This document shows, in pieces, positions 6,807-14,204 of a stretch of 21,123 bases of DNA; positions within the stretch are counted from its first letter, which is position 1, and each line of letters starts with the position of its first letter. The position numbers were made by a program, and so were the translations under genes. The notes under the pieces were generated by a model. It did no database searches, was not told where the DNA came from, and saw only the letters and a list, made by a program, of their open reading frames with translations. Where the stretch lies: positions 1 to 21,123 of the IMG/VR virus record IMGVR_UViG_3300032241_000346. One strand, given 5' to 3'. This DNA comes from a virus.

Positions 6807-9391
6807 TCATGGCTACCTCTAATAATTTTACTCCAACTCCGGCCCAGCTAGCGACAGCCAGCACTAATGATAACGGCTCGTTAACGCAAGGCGCTCCGCT
6901 GCCTAGCATTACAACGACGCAGCAACAAGCGACAACGCTGCCGCAGTTTTATCAGGATTACCTGAACAATATCACAACACAAGGGCAAACCGCGCTGCAA
7001 GGTATGCAGTACGCTGGCCCCACCGCTAACCAAACAGCGGCCTTTAACGGAGTGCAAGCTGCTGGTAACGCGTATCAACCAGGCCTAGCGCAAGCTCAGC
7101 AGACCGCGCAAGGGGCGTTAGGTTTGAGCGCTGCAGCCGCAACTCAACCGTACTTGAATCAAGGTTTGGCAACGTCAGGCTTGTCACAAGCCTCGCCTTT
7201 CTTGCAAGCCGCCGGTTTGTCGGGCGGGTTAAACGCAGCTAGCCCTTATTTAGCGGCAACTTCAGCGCAAAATAACGCTCCTGGCGCTGCTATTCCGTAT
7301 ATGAGCAACGCTCTAGCGCAAAATACGGCTACTTCTGCGGCCAACCCCTATTTGGGCGCATCGGCAGGTCTAAACGCGACAAACACTGCCGCAGCCGGAG
7401 GCGTGAATGCTGGTTTAGCACAGAATACTGGAGCGGCAGCGGCCAGCCCGTACTTGTCTAACGCAAGCAATATCAATGCAGTTAACGCAGCTTCAGGTGA
7501 TATTAACGCTGGCCTTGCTCAAAACACAGCGGCAGCGGCGGCTAACCCTTACTTATCACAGTCTTCATCGTTAAGCGGGGCAAACGCTGCACAGCAATAC
7601 CTCAATCAAGGTATGGCGCAAAATACAGGCGCTGCAGCAGCTAGCGGGGCTTTAGGTCAAGCGCAGTCTTTAAACGCGCTCGGCGCAGCAGCACCAACTT
7701 TAAGCTCAGCTTTAGCGCAAAATACAGGCGCACAAGCGGCAAACCCTTATTTGAACGCGGCAGCTACGCAAGGCGGCTTGACCGCAGCTAACCCTTACTT
7801 GCAAGCCTCCGCGCTTAGCAACACAGGAATGGCCGCTTTCAGCCCGTATGCTCAAGCTGCGACAACGACTTCCGGCGTTCAACAGGCTAACCCTTATTTG
7901 CAGCAAGCCACGCAAGCGTCTACAGCTAATCTCAACCAGTATTTGAGTCCTTATACTCAAGATGTGGTTAATTCTATTCAGGCGTTAAATCAGCAAAATA
8001 TCGCGCAAAACTTATCGCCTCAAATCACAGCGGGAGCGGTAGGCTCAGGCCAGTTTGGATCGCAGCGCGGCGCTCAAGCTCTAGCGCAAGGTATTTCTAG
8101 TGCAGACACAGCAGCGTTGGCTCAGGAAGCTCAAGCTGAACAAGCGGGCTATAACACTGCGCTGTCAGCAGCTCAGCAACAGCAAGCAAATCAACTGGCC
8201 GCAGGTCAAACTGTTGGAAACTTGACTCAGCAGCAAAACTCGTTACTTGCCAATTTAGGTACGAGCGCGGCAGGTATCCAAAGTCAAGAAGCTCAAAACT
8301 TGGCAACGCTGGGTCAAACGGCAGGCACGCTACAACAGCAGCAAGCTAACAACTTGGCTTCTATCGGCTCTACCGCAGGTAACTTACAGCAACAACAAGC
8401 TCAATTGGCTTCTACAGTAGGCACCAATTTAGGGCAGCTGAGCAACGCTCAACAAGCAAACTTGGCTAGTATCGGAGCTACGCAAGGTAATCTGCAAAAT
8501 CAACAAGCTCAAAATGCGTTGAATGCTGCAGCAACGACGGGGCAACTGACAAACCAGCAAGCTCAAAACTTAGCAACAGTTGGCGCTACTGCAGGTAACT
8601 TACAAAACCAGCAAGCGCAAAACGCTATCACAGCGGGGACAAACCTAGGACAACTGAGCAACACGCAACAGGCCAACTTAGCAGCTATGGGTGCAACCGC
8701 TGGTAATTTACAAAATCAGCAAGCTCAAACAGCGATCAACGCTGGTTTAGGATTAGGTCAGCTTACTAATCAGCAAGCTAGCAACTTAGCCACCCTCGGG
8801 TCTACCGCGGGTAATTTGCAGAACCAACAATCTCAAAATTCATTAGCGCAAGCTACTTTGGCTGGCAATTTGCAGAATCAACAAGCGCAAAATACGCTGG
8901 CGCAAGGTAATTTAGCAGGCAATCTGGCTCAATCTCAAGCGGGCTTACTCGGCACGTTGGGGCAAACTGCTGGTACGTTGCAAAACCAACAAAACGCAAA
9001 TTACCTTACAGCCGGTCAAACGCTGGGCGGATTGACAAACACTCAGCAAGCCAATCAACTGGCTGGTGCTCAGTTACAATCTTCTATGGCTAATCAAGCG
9101 CAGACTAACGCGCTGGCGGCTGTTAATGCTAATTCAACTATCGGCGCTCAGCAACAAACCATTAATCAAGCCGCAAACAACTATCCTATGACTGCGCTGC
9201 AGCAGTATGCTACGTTGTTGCAAGGTCAAACGATTCCCACTGCGACATCGCAAACTTACACTGGCCCTATTCCTGGCGCTTATCAAACTTCTCCATTGTC
9301 TACAGCTGCCGGCCTTGCCGCCACCACTGCGGGCGTTGCTAGCACTGTCGCTAATGCCGCTGCTGCAGCTAAAACTGCCGGTCTTCTTTAA
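6803..9391 (+). CDS. Giant repeat-built virion protein (Ala/Gln/Asn-rich)
   Basis: This protein of 860-862 residues is composed largely of repeats. Residues 168-366 are six copies of a 33-34-residue unit centred on AQNTGAAAANPYL. Residues 376-445 form a non-repeated core with LSPYTQDVVNSI and GQFGSQRGAQ, a motif I recognise from phage tail or ejection proteins. Residues 463-750 are sixteen copies of an 18-residue unit centred on GNLQNQQAQN. The C-terminus is Ala-rich. Charged residues are almost absent. Two starts are possible: ATG at 6803, overlapping the previous stop as ATGA, or ATG at 6809, which is better spaced (nine bases) from GGG at 6797-6799. It is probably a long helical internal, tail-core or DNA-injection protein; the role is inferred from position and composition. 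Confidence 0.75.
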   Translation: MIMATSNNFTPTPAQLATASTNDNGSLTQGAPLPSITTTQQQATTLPQFYQDYLNNITTQGQTALQGMQYAGPTANQTAAFNGVQAAGNAYQPGLAQAQQTAQGALGLSAAAATQPYLNQGLATSGLSQASPFLQAAGLSGGLNAASPYLAATSAQNNAPGAAIPYMSNALAQNTATSAANPYLGASAGLNATNTAAAGGVNAGLAQNTGAAAASPYLSNASNINAVNAASGDINAGLAQNTAAAAANPYLSQSSSLSGANAAQQYLNQGMAQNTGAAAASGALGQAQSLNALGAAAPTLSSALAQNTGAQAANPYLNAAATQGGLTAANPYLQASALSNTGMAAFSPYAQAATTTSGVQQANPYLQQATQASTANLNQYLSPYTQDVVNSIQALNQQNIAQNLSPQITAGAVGSGQFGSQRGAQALAQGISSADTAALAQEAQAEQAGYNTALSAAQQQQANQLAAGQTVGNLTQQQNSLLANLGTSAAGIQSQEAQNLATLGQTAGTLQQQQANNLASIGSTAGNLQQQQAQLASTVGTNLGQLSNAQQANLASIGATQGNLQNQQAQNALNAAATTGQLTNQQAQNLATVGATAGNLQNQQAQNAITAGTNLGQLSNTQQANLAAMGATAGNLQNQQAQTAINAGLGLGQLTNQQASNLATLGSTAGNLQNQQSQNSLAQATLAGNLQNQQAQNTLAQGNLAGNLAQSQAGLLGTLGQTAGTLQNQQNANYLTAGQTLGGLTNTQQANQLAGAQLQSSMANQAQTNALAAVNANSTIGAQQQTINQAANNYPMTALQQYATLLQGQTIPTATSQTYTGPIPGAYQTSPLSTAAGLAATTAGVASTVANAAAAAKTAGLL
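7304..7900 (+). repeat. Six tandem in-frame 33-residue repeats
   Basis: Within the 862-codon gene, six units of 34, 33, 33, 33, 33 and 33 residues follow without gaps. The start of each unit fits (N/S)xxLAQNTGAxAANPYL. Several units contain a second, weaker NPYL about 16 residues after the first, so each unit may be an older doublet. DNA similarity is modest and codons differ, so selection appears to act on the protein. Confidence 0.85.
8189..9052 (+). repeat. Sixteen tandem in-frame 18-residue (54-base) repeats
   Basis: Sixteen consecutive units of exactly 18 residues occupy residues 463-750 with no insertion or deletion between them. The consensus is NLATxGxTAGNLQNQQAQ; Leu or a similar residue at position 2, Gly at 10, Leu at 12 and Gln at 15 are the best kept. 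An imperfect seventeenth unit follows. Even and odd units differ in places (LGQLSN against AGNLQNQ), hinting at a 36-residue super-unit. Codon use varies between copies, so the array is old or has been kept by selection on protein. Confidence 0.92.
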
Positions 9392-9402
9392 AGAGTAAAT
9401 AT

Positions 9403-11148
9403 ATGCCAGATACTACCTCTCCTTTAAGCGCAGCCGATCCGAATAGCGATAGCAATAGCTGGCCTGGCTACGTATCTAGTGGTAATGCCGCGGCGATGGT
9501 TCCACCTGCGCCTCAAGCCGCACCTCAAGCCGCTCCCCAACCTGCACCTGCCCCTCAAGGGGCTTTGCCAGCTCCTCAGGCTGCTCCTCAAGTTGCGGCT
9601 CCTCCAGCTCCAGTTATGAATGGGCCGATGGCTGAGTACAAGCAAGCTCTTGACCAGTACCAAGCAATTCTTGACAAGCAAGCCAACGCAGGTTCTCAGG
9701 TGCCATGGTTTCAAATCGCTGGCGCGTTTCTTGACCCAGGTCGTACAGGTAGCTTTGGTGAGTCTTTAGGTAAAGCCGCTTCCACTTTTGGCCGATATCA
9801 AGACGAACAACAAAAGAATCAAATTCCGCTGGCTAAAGCCCGCCTCGACTTGATGCAAGCAAAATACGGCTTGGCTAATCAAGCTCAAGCCCAACAAGAT
9901 TTTACAAGTCTTATCGGCGGTCAGCCAGGAGCGGCCGTAGCTGGAGCCGCGCCTACAGCCTCTTCAAACGCAGTTCCCTCATCGCACGTTGAACCCGCTT
10001 CAATGAATGCGGCTGCCGCTTCCACTCCTAGCGCCGTAACTCTTGTAGGTGCAACTGCGCATCCCGCTGATACGGCCTCGCCTAGGACGTTGACGATTCA
10101 AGACGCCCTCAAGTACGCCGTCGCTCATCCTGAAGACAAAGAGCGTATTACATTGTTGACAGAAGCCGCTAAGGTGTCGCAGCCTGACTATCTTATCGCG
10201 CAAAACGGCGTCGTTTTCAATAAGAAAACTGGACAATACGTCACAGATCAACCTATTCCTGGTCAAGAACAAAAGACATACACTACACCTTTCGGTGACT
10301 TTAAACTGACGTCTACTGACTATGACCAGTTCCGAAAGCTGCCCTCACAAGACCAGCAGCTCAAGTTCTTACAAGGCATCTCAGGCACTAACGAACAAGG
10401 TATGCCTAGAACCGTGCAAGACGTTGAAACGGCGACCGCGGGGCGTAAAGAAACGTCCACTAGACAAGCCAGTGCTGACGTTACAGGCGCTCAAACGCTA
10501 CTAAGCAACCGCAAAGCGGCCGAAGCGATGTTGCCTGTCTATGACCGCATCCAGACAATTCTTGGGCAACCAGGCGTCAAAGAAAACTTAGGTATTTTCA
10601 AACGCGGTGATGTCGCCGATGCTGTATCGTCGTTCTTGTCGGGTGATCACTCTGAAAAATCTGTGCGCAATATGCAAGACACTTTGCGTAGGGCGAATGC
10701 TAGCGAAAACGTGATCAACGCGATTAACGATATTGACGGCCAACGCGGTGTAGCTGAAGCTGAGTATATTAAGAACATGGGTAGTACCGCTCGCGTTACC
10801 GATTTCCGCTTGAAGTTTGCTCAAGGTTTGCACCCCAGCTCGCAAGACGACATGTATGGCGCTTTCCAAAATAAGCTGAACGAGTTTAAGAACCGAGCAA
10901 ATTGGGACGTTGAGCAGCATAACTTGTACGACAAACTGAACCGCGACCGCGGCGTCACGTACTCGCAACTTAACACGCAACCTGAGTTTACTGAAGCTTA
11001 TAATAGGCACTCTGCTGCATATGCGTCTGGTATGCCTACAAACACTCCAGTACCTACTGGAACTACACCCTCGGCACCCGCAGGTAGCTGGAAGCAGCGT
11101 TTAAATGCTGAAAAGGCGCGTCGCGCTCAACTGGGCGCTACTCAATAA
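9403..11148 (+). CDS. Pro/Ala-rich N-terminus virion protein, likely internal
   Basis: This 581-residue protein starts with a disordered-looking region (residues 30-75) built from PQAAPQ-type repeats. Residues 101-160 hold a segment WFQIAGAFLDPGRTGSFGES followed by a long helix rich in Lys, Gln and Ala, an arrangement that I know from phage proteins grouped with internal virion genes. A second low-complexity linker (about 170-230) leads to a mostly helical C-terminal half with many Asp, Arg and Asn residues, including LRRANASENVINAINDIDGQ. AAAGAG lies about nine bases before the ATG at 9403. No enzyme motif is seen. It is likely ejected or internal, given its place between the repeat protein and the transglycosylase. 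Confidence 0.68.
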   Translation: MPDTTSPLSAADPNSDSNSWPGYVSSGNAAAMVPPAPQAAPQAAPQPAPAPQGALPAPQAAPQVAAPPAPVMNGPMAEYKQALDQYQAILDKQANAGSQVPWFQIAGAFLDPGRTGSFGESLGKAASTFGRYQDEQQKNQIPLAKARLDLMQAKYGLANQAQAQQDFTSLIGGQPGAAVAGAAPTASSNAVPSSHVEPASMNAAAASTPSAVTLVGATAHPADTASPRTLTIQDALKYAVAHPEDKERITLLTEAAKVSQPDYLIAQNGVVFNKKTGQYVTDQPIPGQEQKTYTTPFGDFKLTSTDYDQFRKLPSQDQQLKFLQGISGTNEQGMPRTVQDVETATAGRKETSTRQASADVTGAQTLLSNRKAAEAMLPVYDRIQTILGQPGVKENLGIFKRGDVADAVSSFLSGDHSEKSVRNMQDTLRRANASENVINAINDIDGQRGVAEAEYIKNMGSTARVTDFRLKFAQGLHPSSQDDMYGAFQNKLNEFKNRANWDVEQHNLYDKLNRDRGVTYSQLNTQPEFTEAYNRHSAAYASGMPTNTPVPTGTTPSAPAGSWKQRLNAEKARRAQLGATQ

Positions 11149-11157
11149 GAGGTAACT

Positions 11158-12519
11158 ATGGCTGACGTTCAACCCTTCGATCTTGCTAATCTTAACGAAG
11201 CGCAGTTAGCCGTTGCGGAAAAGATCGGCGCTAAATTTGAAGCGGCTGGTTTGAACCCTGACTTATTTGTCCCGCTTGCGTTTCACGAAAGCAGCCTGAA
11301 GCCAGATAGTATTGGGCCTGAGATTGTAAAAAGCCCTACTAATGTCCAGCGGGCTATGGGTCTTTTCCAGTTTACTCCGGACACAGCCAAATTTGTAGGT
11401 TTGAAAAACCCTCTGGATACTGATCAAAATATTGACGCAGCTATCAAACTCGCTCAGCATCATATCCAGAATCCTAACATCGGTACTGACCCAGTAAAGC
11501 TGCTTGCGGCTTGGCACGGTGGTCCGAATTCGGCTTTTGTAAAGACAGGTGATGAAACTAAGTTGCCTGATTCCACAGTCGATTATCTGCTAACAATGCA
11601 CCAACGTACGGGAGGGGAGTTACCTTCTCCGATTACAGGCGCTAAAGATTTGACGACGCCTTCAAATCAAATGCCCCCGCCGCTTAGCAGTATGACGCCA
11701 GGACAAGCGATGGCTGTAGCTGCTCCTGCAGCCAAAGCCGGTCTTGCGGTTTCCGGTGTTGGCGAGGGGGCTCGGGGCGTTAAAGGCACTGTTGATTACG
11801 CAGTTAGAAAACTGGCTGAAGAAAACGCCCGCGCAACTGGTACTAATTTAGCTACAAATGCCGCAGCGGGAATCGCCCAAACTGGCGGTACTGGAACCGC
11901 TAACTACGGCAGGGCTTTTGGTTTGAGTGATTTTGACGCCCGTCGTGCGGCTGATATGTCTAAGCAACCAGGCGGTGTTTGGGATTTGAAAGCTACAATT
12001 CCTGAACAAGAGGCTAAACTGGCGCAGATGGGTATCACCAATGTCGGTGAATCAGCCCCAGGCTCTAATGTCTTAGTTCCTAAAACGATTCAAGAAGTTA
12101 ACGCTGAAACTAAAGCGTTACTTGCGCCGCCTAAGAAAGTTTCACCGTTGACAGCGATGCTTAAAGCACCTTCCGAGGGTGCGTTGCCTATTATGGCTAA
12201 AGCGGGAGCTCGTACCCTTGGCACTACGCTACCTATCGTGGGTGCAGCTTTGGACACGCAAGACGCCCTAAATAGAAGCAAGCAAGGCGACGTTACCGGC
12301 TCTCGTATTTCTGCAGGTGGAGCGTTGACAGGGGCTGGCGCGGCTGGCGCGGCCTTAATGGGTTATCCAGTTACAGCCGGTATTTTGGGGCTGGGCGGTC
12401 TAGCCGCGAACGCTATCAACATGGGCCGAGACATCTACAACATGACGCCGATGGAACGTCAAGAGTTGAAAGAGCGTATCTTACGGCCTCCGGAAACACC
12501 AACCCAGTATTATCGCTAA
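11158..12519 (+). CDS. Virion lytic transglycosylase with hydrophobic C-terminal region
   Basis: Residues 15-145 form an SLT-type (goose lysozyme-like) lytic transglycosylase domain. LAFHESSLKPD at 40-50 gives the catalytic Glu44; AMGLFQFTPDTAKFVGL is the usual GLxQ-type motif; and LLAAWHGGPN matches the late AYNxGxG-type motif. Such domains in internal proteins open a local hole in peptidoglycan during DNA entry. Residues 165-375 are Ala/Gly/Thr-rich with no recognised domain. Residues 382-422 (GGALTGAGAAGAALMGYPVTAG and onward) are hydrophobic enough to insert in a membrane. AAGAGGT sits six bases before the ATG. It is the last gene of the tail operon, and its final 39 bases are overlapped antisense by a small membrane ORF. 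Confidence 0.88.
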   Translation: MADVQPFDLANLNEAQLAVAEKIGAKFEAAGLNPDLFVPLAFHESSLKPDSIGPEIVKSPTNVQRAMGLFQFTPDTAKFVGLKNPLDTDQNIDAAIKLAQHHIQNPNIGTDPVKLLAAWHGGPNSAFVKTGDETKLPDSTVDYLLTMHQRTGGELPSPITGAKDLTTPSNQMPPPLSSMTPGQAMAVAAPAAKAGLAVSGVGEGARGVKGTVDYAVRKLAEENARATGTNLATNAAAGIAQTGGTGTANYGRAFGLSDFDARRAADMSKQPGGVWDLKATIPEQEAKLAQMGITNVGESAPGSNVLVPKTIQEVNAETKALLAPPKKVSPLTAMLKAPSEGALPIMAKAGARTLGTTLPIVGAALDTQDALNRSKQGDVTGSRISAGGALTGAGAAGAALMGYPVTAGILGLGGLAANAINMGRDIYNMTPMERQELKERILRPPETPTQYYR

Positions 12520-12636
12520 GTACAGCACCGGTAGGACTGCTACGGCTAGAAGAACCAGCCATGGAGCCCAAACCGATACCGCTAGTAACGCAAATGCGAT
12601 AATGTTTAGCGGAATTAACAGGGCGCTTTTAAGCAC
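12481..12636 (-). CDS. Predicted 51-residue hydrophobic membrane protein
   Basis: This short frame starts at GTG (12636), eight bases inside the end of the preceding 63-codon gene, with AAGAG four bases upstream. It reads MLKSALLIPLNIIAFALLAV, then SVWAPWLVLLAVAVLPVLYL, and ends AIILGWCFRRP. Two hydrophobic stretches (about 5-22 and 26-46) joined by SVWAPW, a Lys near the start and two Arg at the end suggest a membrane hairpin with both ends in the cytoplasm. The 3' end runs antisense over 39 bases of the transglycosylase gene. It could be a small holin, an exclusion protein or an unknown; nothing fixes the function. A near-continuous run of hydrophobic codons ending in basic residues is unlikely by chance. 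Confidence 0.55.
   Translation of the reverse strand: MLKSALLIPLNIIAFALLAVSVWAPWLVLLAVAVLPVLYLAIILGWCFRRP
12520..12628. other. Convergent junction of the two main transcription units
   Basis: The plus-strand tail operon ends at 12519 and the minus-strand block reaches here from the right. I see no GC-rich stem followed by a T-run on either strand, so no clear intrinsic terminator. The only coding content is the small membrane ORF on the minus strand. Confidence 0.6.
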
Positions 12637-12820
12637 TGAACTCTTTCGACCAATCGCCAACGCGCACTGAGTGCGTGACTTCGCTTGGTTTCATTGGGTC
12701 TGGCATATCAGTCCAGATATGCATCGGTTCTTCCCAACCGTACATCTTCATAGCAGCCGCTAGACTATCATAGAAGAACAAGGCTTGGTCTTCGCTATCA
12801 CACAACATTTCAAATTTCAT
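12629..12820 (-). CDS. Small hypothetical protein, 63 residues
   Basis: The protein MKFEMLCDSEDQALFFYDSL and onward is acidic overall, with helix-forming residues in the first half and a Met/Pro/Trp-rich middle (HIWTDMPDPMKP). I do not recognise it. AGGTGA five bases before the ATG is a good ribosome site that overlaps the preceding stop; the gap to the DUF1599-like gene is three bases, so the two are one operon. It is likely a cytoplasmic small accessory protein. Confidence 0.7.
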   Translation of the reverse strand: MKFEMLCDSEDQALFFYDSLAAAMKMYGWEEPMHIWTDMPDPMKPSEVTHSVRVGDWSKEFSA

Positions 12821-12823
12821 AAA

Positions 12824-13165
12824 TCACCTATCTTGGTTAACGTAACTAGAGCCGGCATCACCTTCCTTGTCAAGCTGAGGAATCGCTTGGCCCATATGTT
12901 CCTCAACTAACAGTAGGTAGCGACGTAAGTCGCGGATGTCGTCGATTATACCCTCAATGCGGACATCACAGCTGATAGCTTCAAAGATGTCATAGTCATG
13001 CATTTTGACTTGATTCTCAAGGCGATCCCACTTACGAGCAAGCATCATGAACGCGCCAACGCCGCCGCGCTTTTTCCAAGAGTCACCGTAAGATTGTTCA
13101 GCTTTGAGCAGCCCCTTAATATCGGCGTGGGTGATGCCGTTCAAACCCATTTCAAGACTTGACAT
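12824..13165 (-). CDS. DUF1599-like (possible nucleotide modification-associated) protein
   Basis: The core around SYGDSWKKRGGVGAFMMLARKWDRLE is the signature that I know from the DUF1599 family, often in phages and linked in comparative work to nucleotide modification or nucleotide pools; the reaction is not known to me. A helical stretch IIDDIRDLRRYLLLVEEHM follows. I chose the ATG at 13165, which overlaps the upstream HD gene by 14 bases and has AGAAAG ahead of it. An ATG at 13219 would add 18 residues (MNTQLDHFFWNNY...) but has no ribosome site and lies inside the HD gene. Placement beside a nucleotidase fits a nucleotide-pool role; that is inference. Confidence 0.75.
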   Translation of the reverse strand: MSSLEMGLNGITHADIKGLLKAEQSYGDSWKKRGGVGAFMMLARKWDRLENQVKMHDYDIFEAISCDVRIEGIIDDIRDLRRYLLLVEEHMGQAIPQLDKEGDAGSSYVNQDR

Positions 13166-13664
13166 TTTTACGATCTTTCTGTAGTTGTTCCAAAAGAAGT
13201 GATCCAACTGGGTGTTCATTTAAATTTTTAAGATAGTCAACGCCGCGATCAAAGACCTCGGCCATAGTGGAGTTGCCAACCTCAAGCTCATCTAGGCAAC
13301 GGTAAAGCAAGTCAAGCATATCAGCCCACTTAAGCACCAAGACTTCCTCAGCGCTGAGCGCGGGCACTTTGAGCATATTTTCCTGCATCATATCGTGCTC
13401 AAGCTCATCGCAAGCTGACTTTAACCTAGCCAACCGCCACTTCGCCGTAGCCGGCACATCACCTGTCCATTGTTCAGCGGTATCGTGAAGTAGCGTTGCG
13501 AAAACCAGTTGCCGTGAGGGTTTGGGTTCCAGTACGAAAACGATAGCGAGGACATTAGCTGTATGTTCGCCGACGGTGTCGCTTGTGAGCATACGGCGCG
13601 TGTGCCAGCGTTTGACTGCATTTCCATTACGAATAGTTTTGATTGAAACGTGAGGTACTAGCAT
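13152..13664 (-). CDS. HD-domain 5'-deoxynucleotidase (YfbR-like)
   Basis: This 170-residue protein is probably a metal-dependent phosphohydrolase acting on deoxynucleoside 5'-monophosphates. The motifs follow YfbR: R19-W20 near the start (VKRWHT), His34 in VGEHTA, the His60-Asp61 pair in LLHDTAE with Glu64, Asp69 in TGDVPA, and a late Asp115 in KWADMLD. A phage copy could remove unwanted dNMPs or salvage host nucleotides. ATG 13664 gives the whole motif set; later starts would lose RW. No good ribosome site is seen, and only about 22 bases separate this ATG from the predicted start of transcription. It is the first gene after promoter-like site A and overlaps the DUF1599-like gene. Confidence 0.85.
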   Translation of the reverse strand: MLVPHVSIKTIRNGNAVKRWHTRRMLTSDTVGEHTANVLAIVFVLEPKPSRQLVFATLLHDTAEQWTGDVPATAKWRLARLKSACDELEHDMMQENMLKVPALSAEEVLVLKWADMLDLLYRCLDELEVGNSTMAEVFDRGVDYLKNLNEHPVGSLLLEQLQKDRKNVKS

Positions 13665-13688
13665 AAGTAAGTTCTAAGTTATCAGGGT

Positions 13689-13715
13689 TTAAATTATAAC
13701 TCAATTTTTAGCCGC
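13689..13715 (-). promoter_or_regulatory. Promoter-like site A, upstream of the HD gene
   Basis: On the minus strand this reads GCGGCTAAAAATTGAGT, then TATAAT (-10 at 13698-13693) and TTAA. No good TTGACA box lies 17 bases upstream, but the site is nearly the same as site B (16953-16977), with the same 17-base distance from GC(C/G)G(C/T)T to TATAAT. Initiation near 13686 would leave a leader of about 22 bases. Confidence 0.6.
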
Positions 13716-13723
13716 TACGTTAA

Positions 13724-13735
13724 TTTAGCGCTAAA
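13724..13735. promoter_or_regulatory. Perfect 12-base palindrome beside promoter-like site A
   Basis: TTTAGCGCTAAA reads the same on both strands. Its centre is about 34 bases upstream of the -10 box centre of site A, where an activator or repressor dimer could bind. No T-run follows on the minus strand, so a terminator is unlikely. Confidence 0.45.
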
Positions 13736-13745
13736 AACTAAGTGT

Positions 13746-14204
13746 TTAAGATTCAGCAACCGGCTTTAGGGGCGCTCTACGCACCTTTGCAACTCCGCGT
13801 GGGTACTTGGTAGGTTTAGCCTTGCCGTTGCCCTTAGCCAACCCGCGATGGTAAGCCGCCGCTTCTAACGACTCGAGAGTTCGCTTACGTTCATCCCAGA
13901 GTTCAAGAATTAGACCGGCCAGCGGGCGCATACTGAACTTGGGGTTCAAGCGCTCAAAGTCAGCTGTAGTTTCCCAACCGTAAGCTTCAATGTAATGAAG
14001 CCAGCTGAGGCCCAACTTACGCAGCAAGCCTTTGACGCCAGCGTCCGAAGGGCGAACGTAGAACATTGGCAACGTGACGTTAGCATCGCGAGCGAGATCA
14101 ACCCAGTGATCATCATCAGCGTGTTTTTTGATGTAGTGCTCACGCTGGAAGTCTACTTGTTCCTTGGCTTTCGCCATCAATTCAGAGTCAAATGGTTTTG
14201 GCAT
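13746..14204 (-). CDS. Hypothetical protein with basic C-terminal tail
   Basis: This 152-residue protein is not recognised. Residues 1-110 look like a soluble helical domain (HWVDLARDANVTLPMF; GLLRKLGLSWLHYIEAYGW). The last 30 residues are strongly basic (KGNGKAKPTKYPRGVAKVRR), as in proteins that touch nucleic acid. The ATG at 14204 overlaps the resolvase stop by 17 bases, so the two are translated together; a role as a partner in DNA repair or packaging is possible. The gene ends just before promoter-like site A. Confidence 0.7.
   Translation of the reverse strand: MPKPFDSELMAKAKEQVDFQREHYIKKHADDDHWVDLARDANVTLPMFYVRPSDAGVKGLLRKLGLSWLHYIEAYGWETTADFERLNPKFSMRPLAGLILELWDERKRTLESLEAAAYHRGLAKGNGKAKPTKYPRGVAKVRRAPLKPVAES

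Noticed and set aside
8189-9052. CRISPR-like tandem repeat
   Set aside because: Units are 54 bases, directly adjacent with no spacers, always in frame and conserved as protein rather than DNA.
10588-11010. 140-codon minus-strand frame in the Pro/Ala-rich virion gene
   Set aside because: It is fully antisense to a longer gene in a tight operon, with no supporting start signal.
12520-12628. Bidirectional terminator expected between convergent operons
   Set aside because: I looked for stems with T-runs on both strands and found none.
13724-13735. TTTAGCGCTAAA as an intrinsic terminator
   Set aside because: A six-base half-site palindrome without a loop or a following T-run is unlikely to end transcription.
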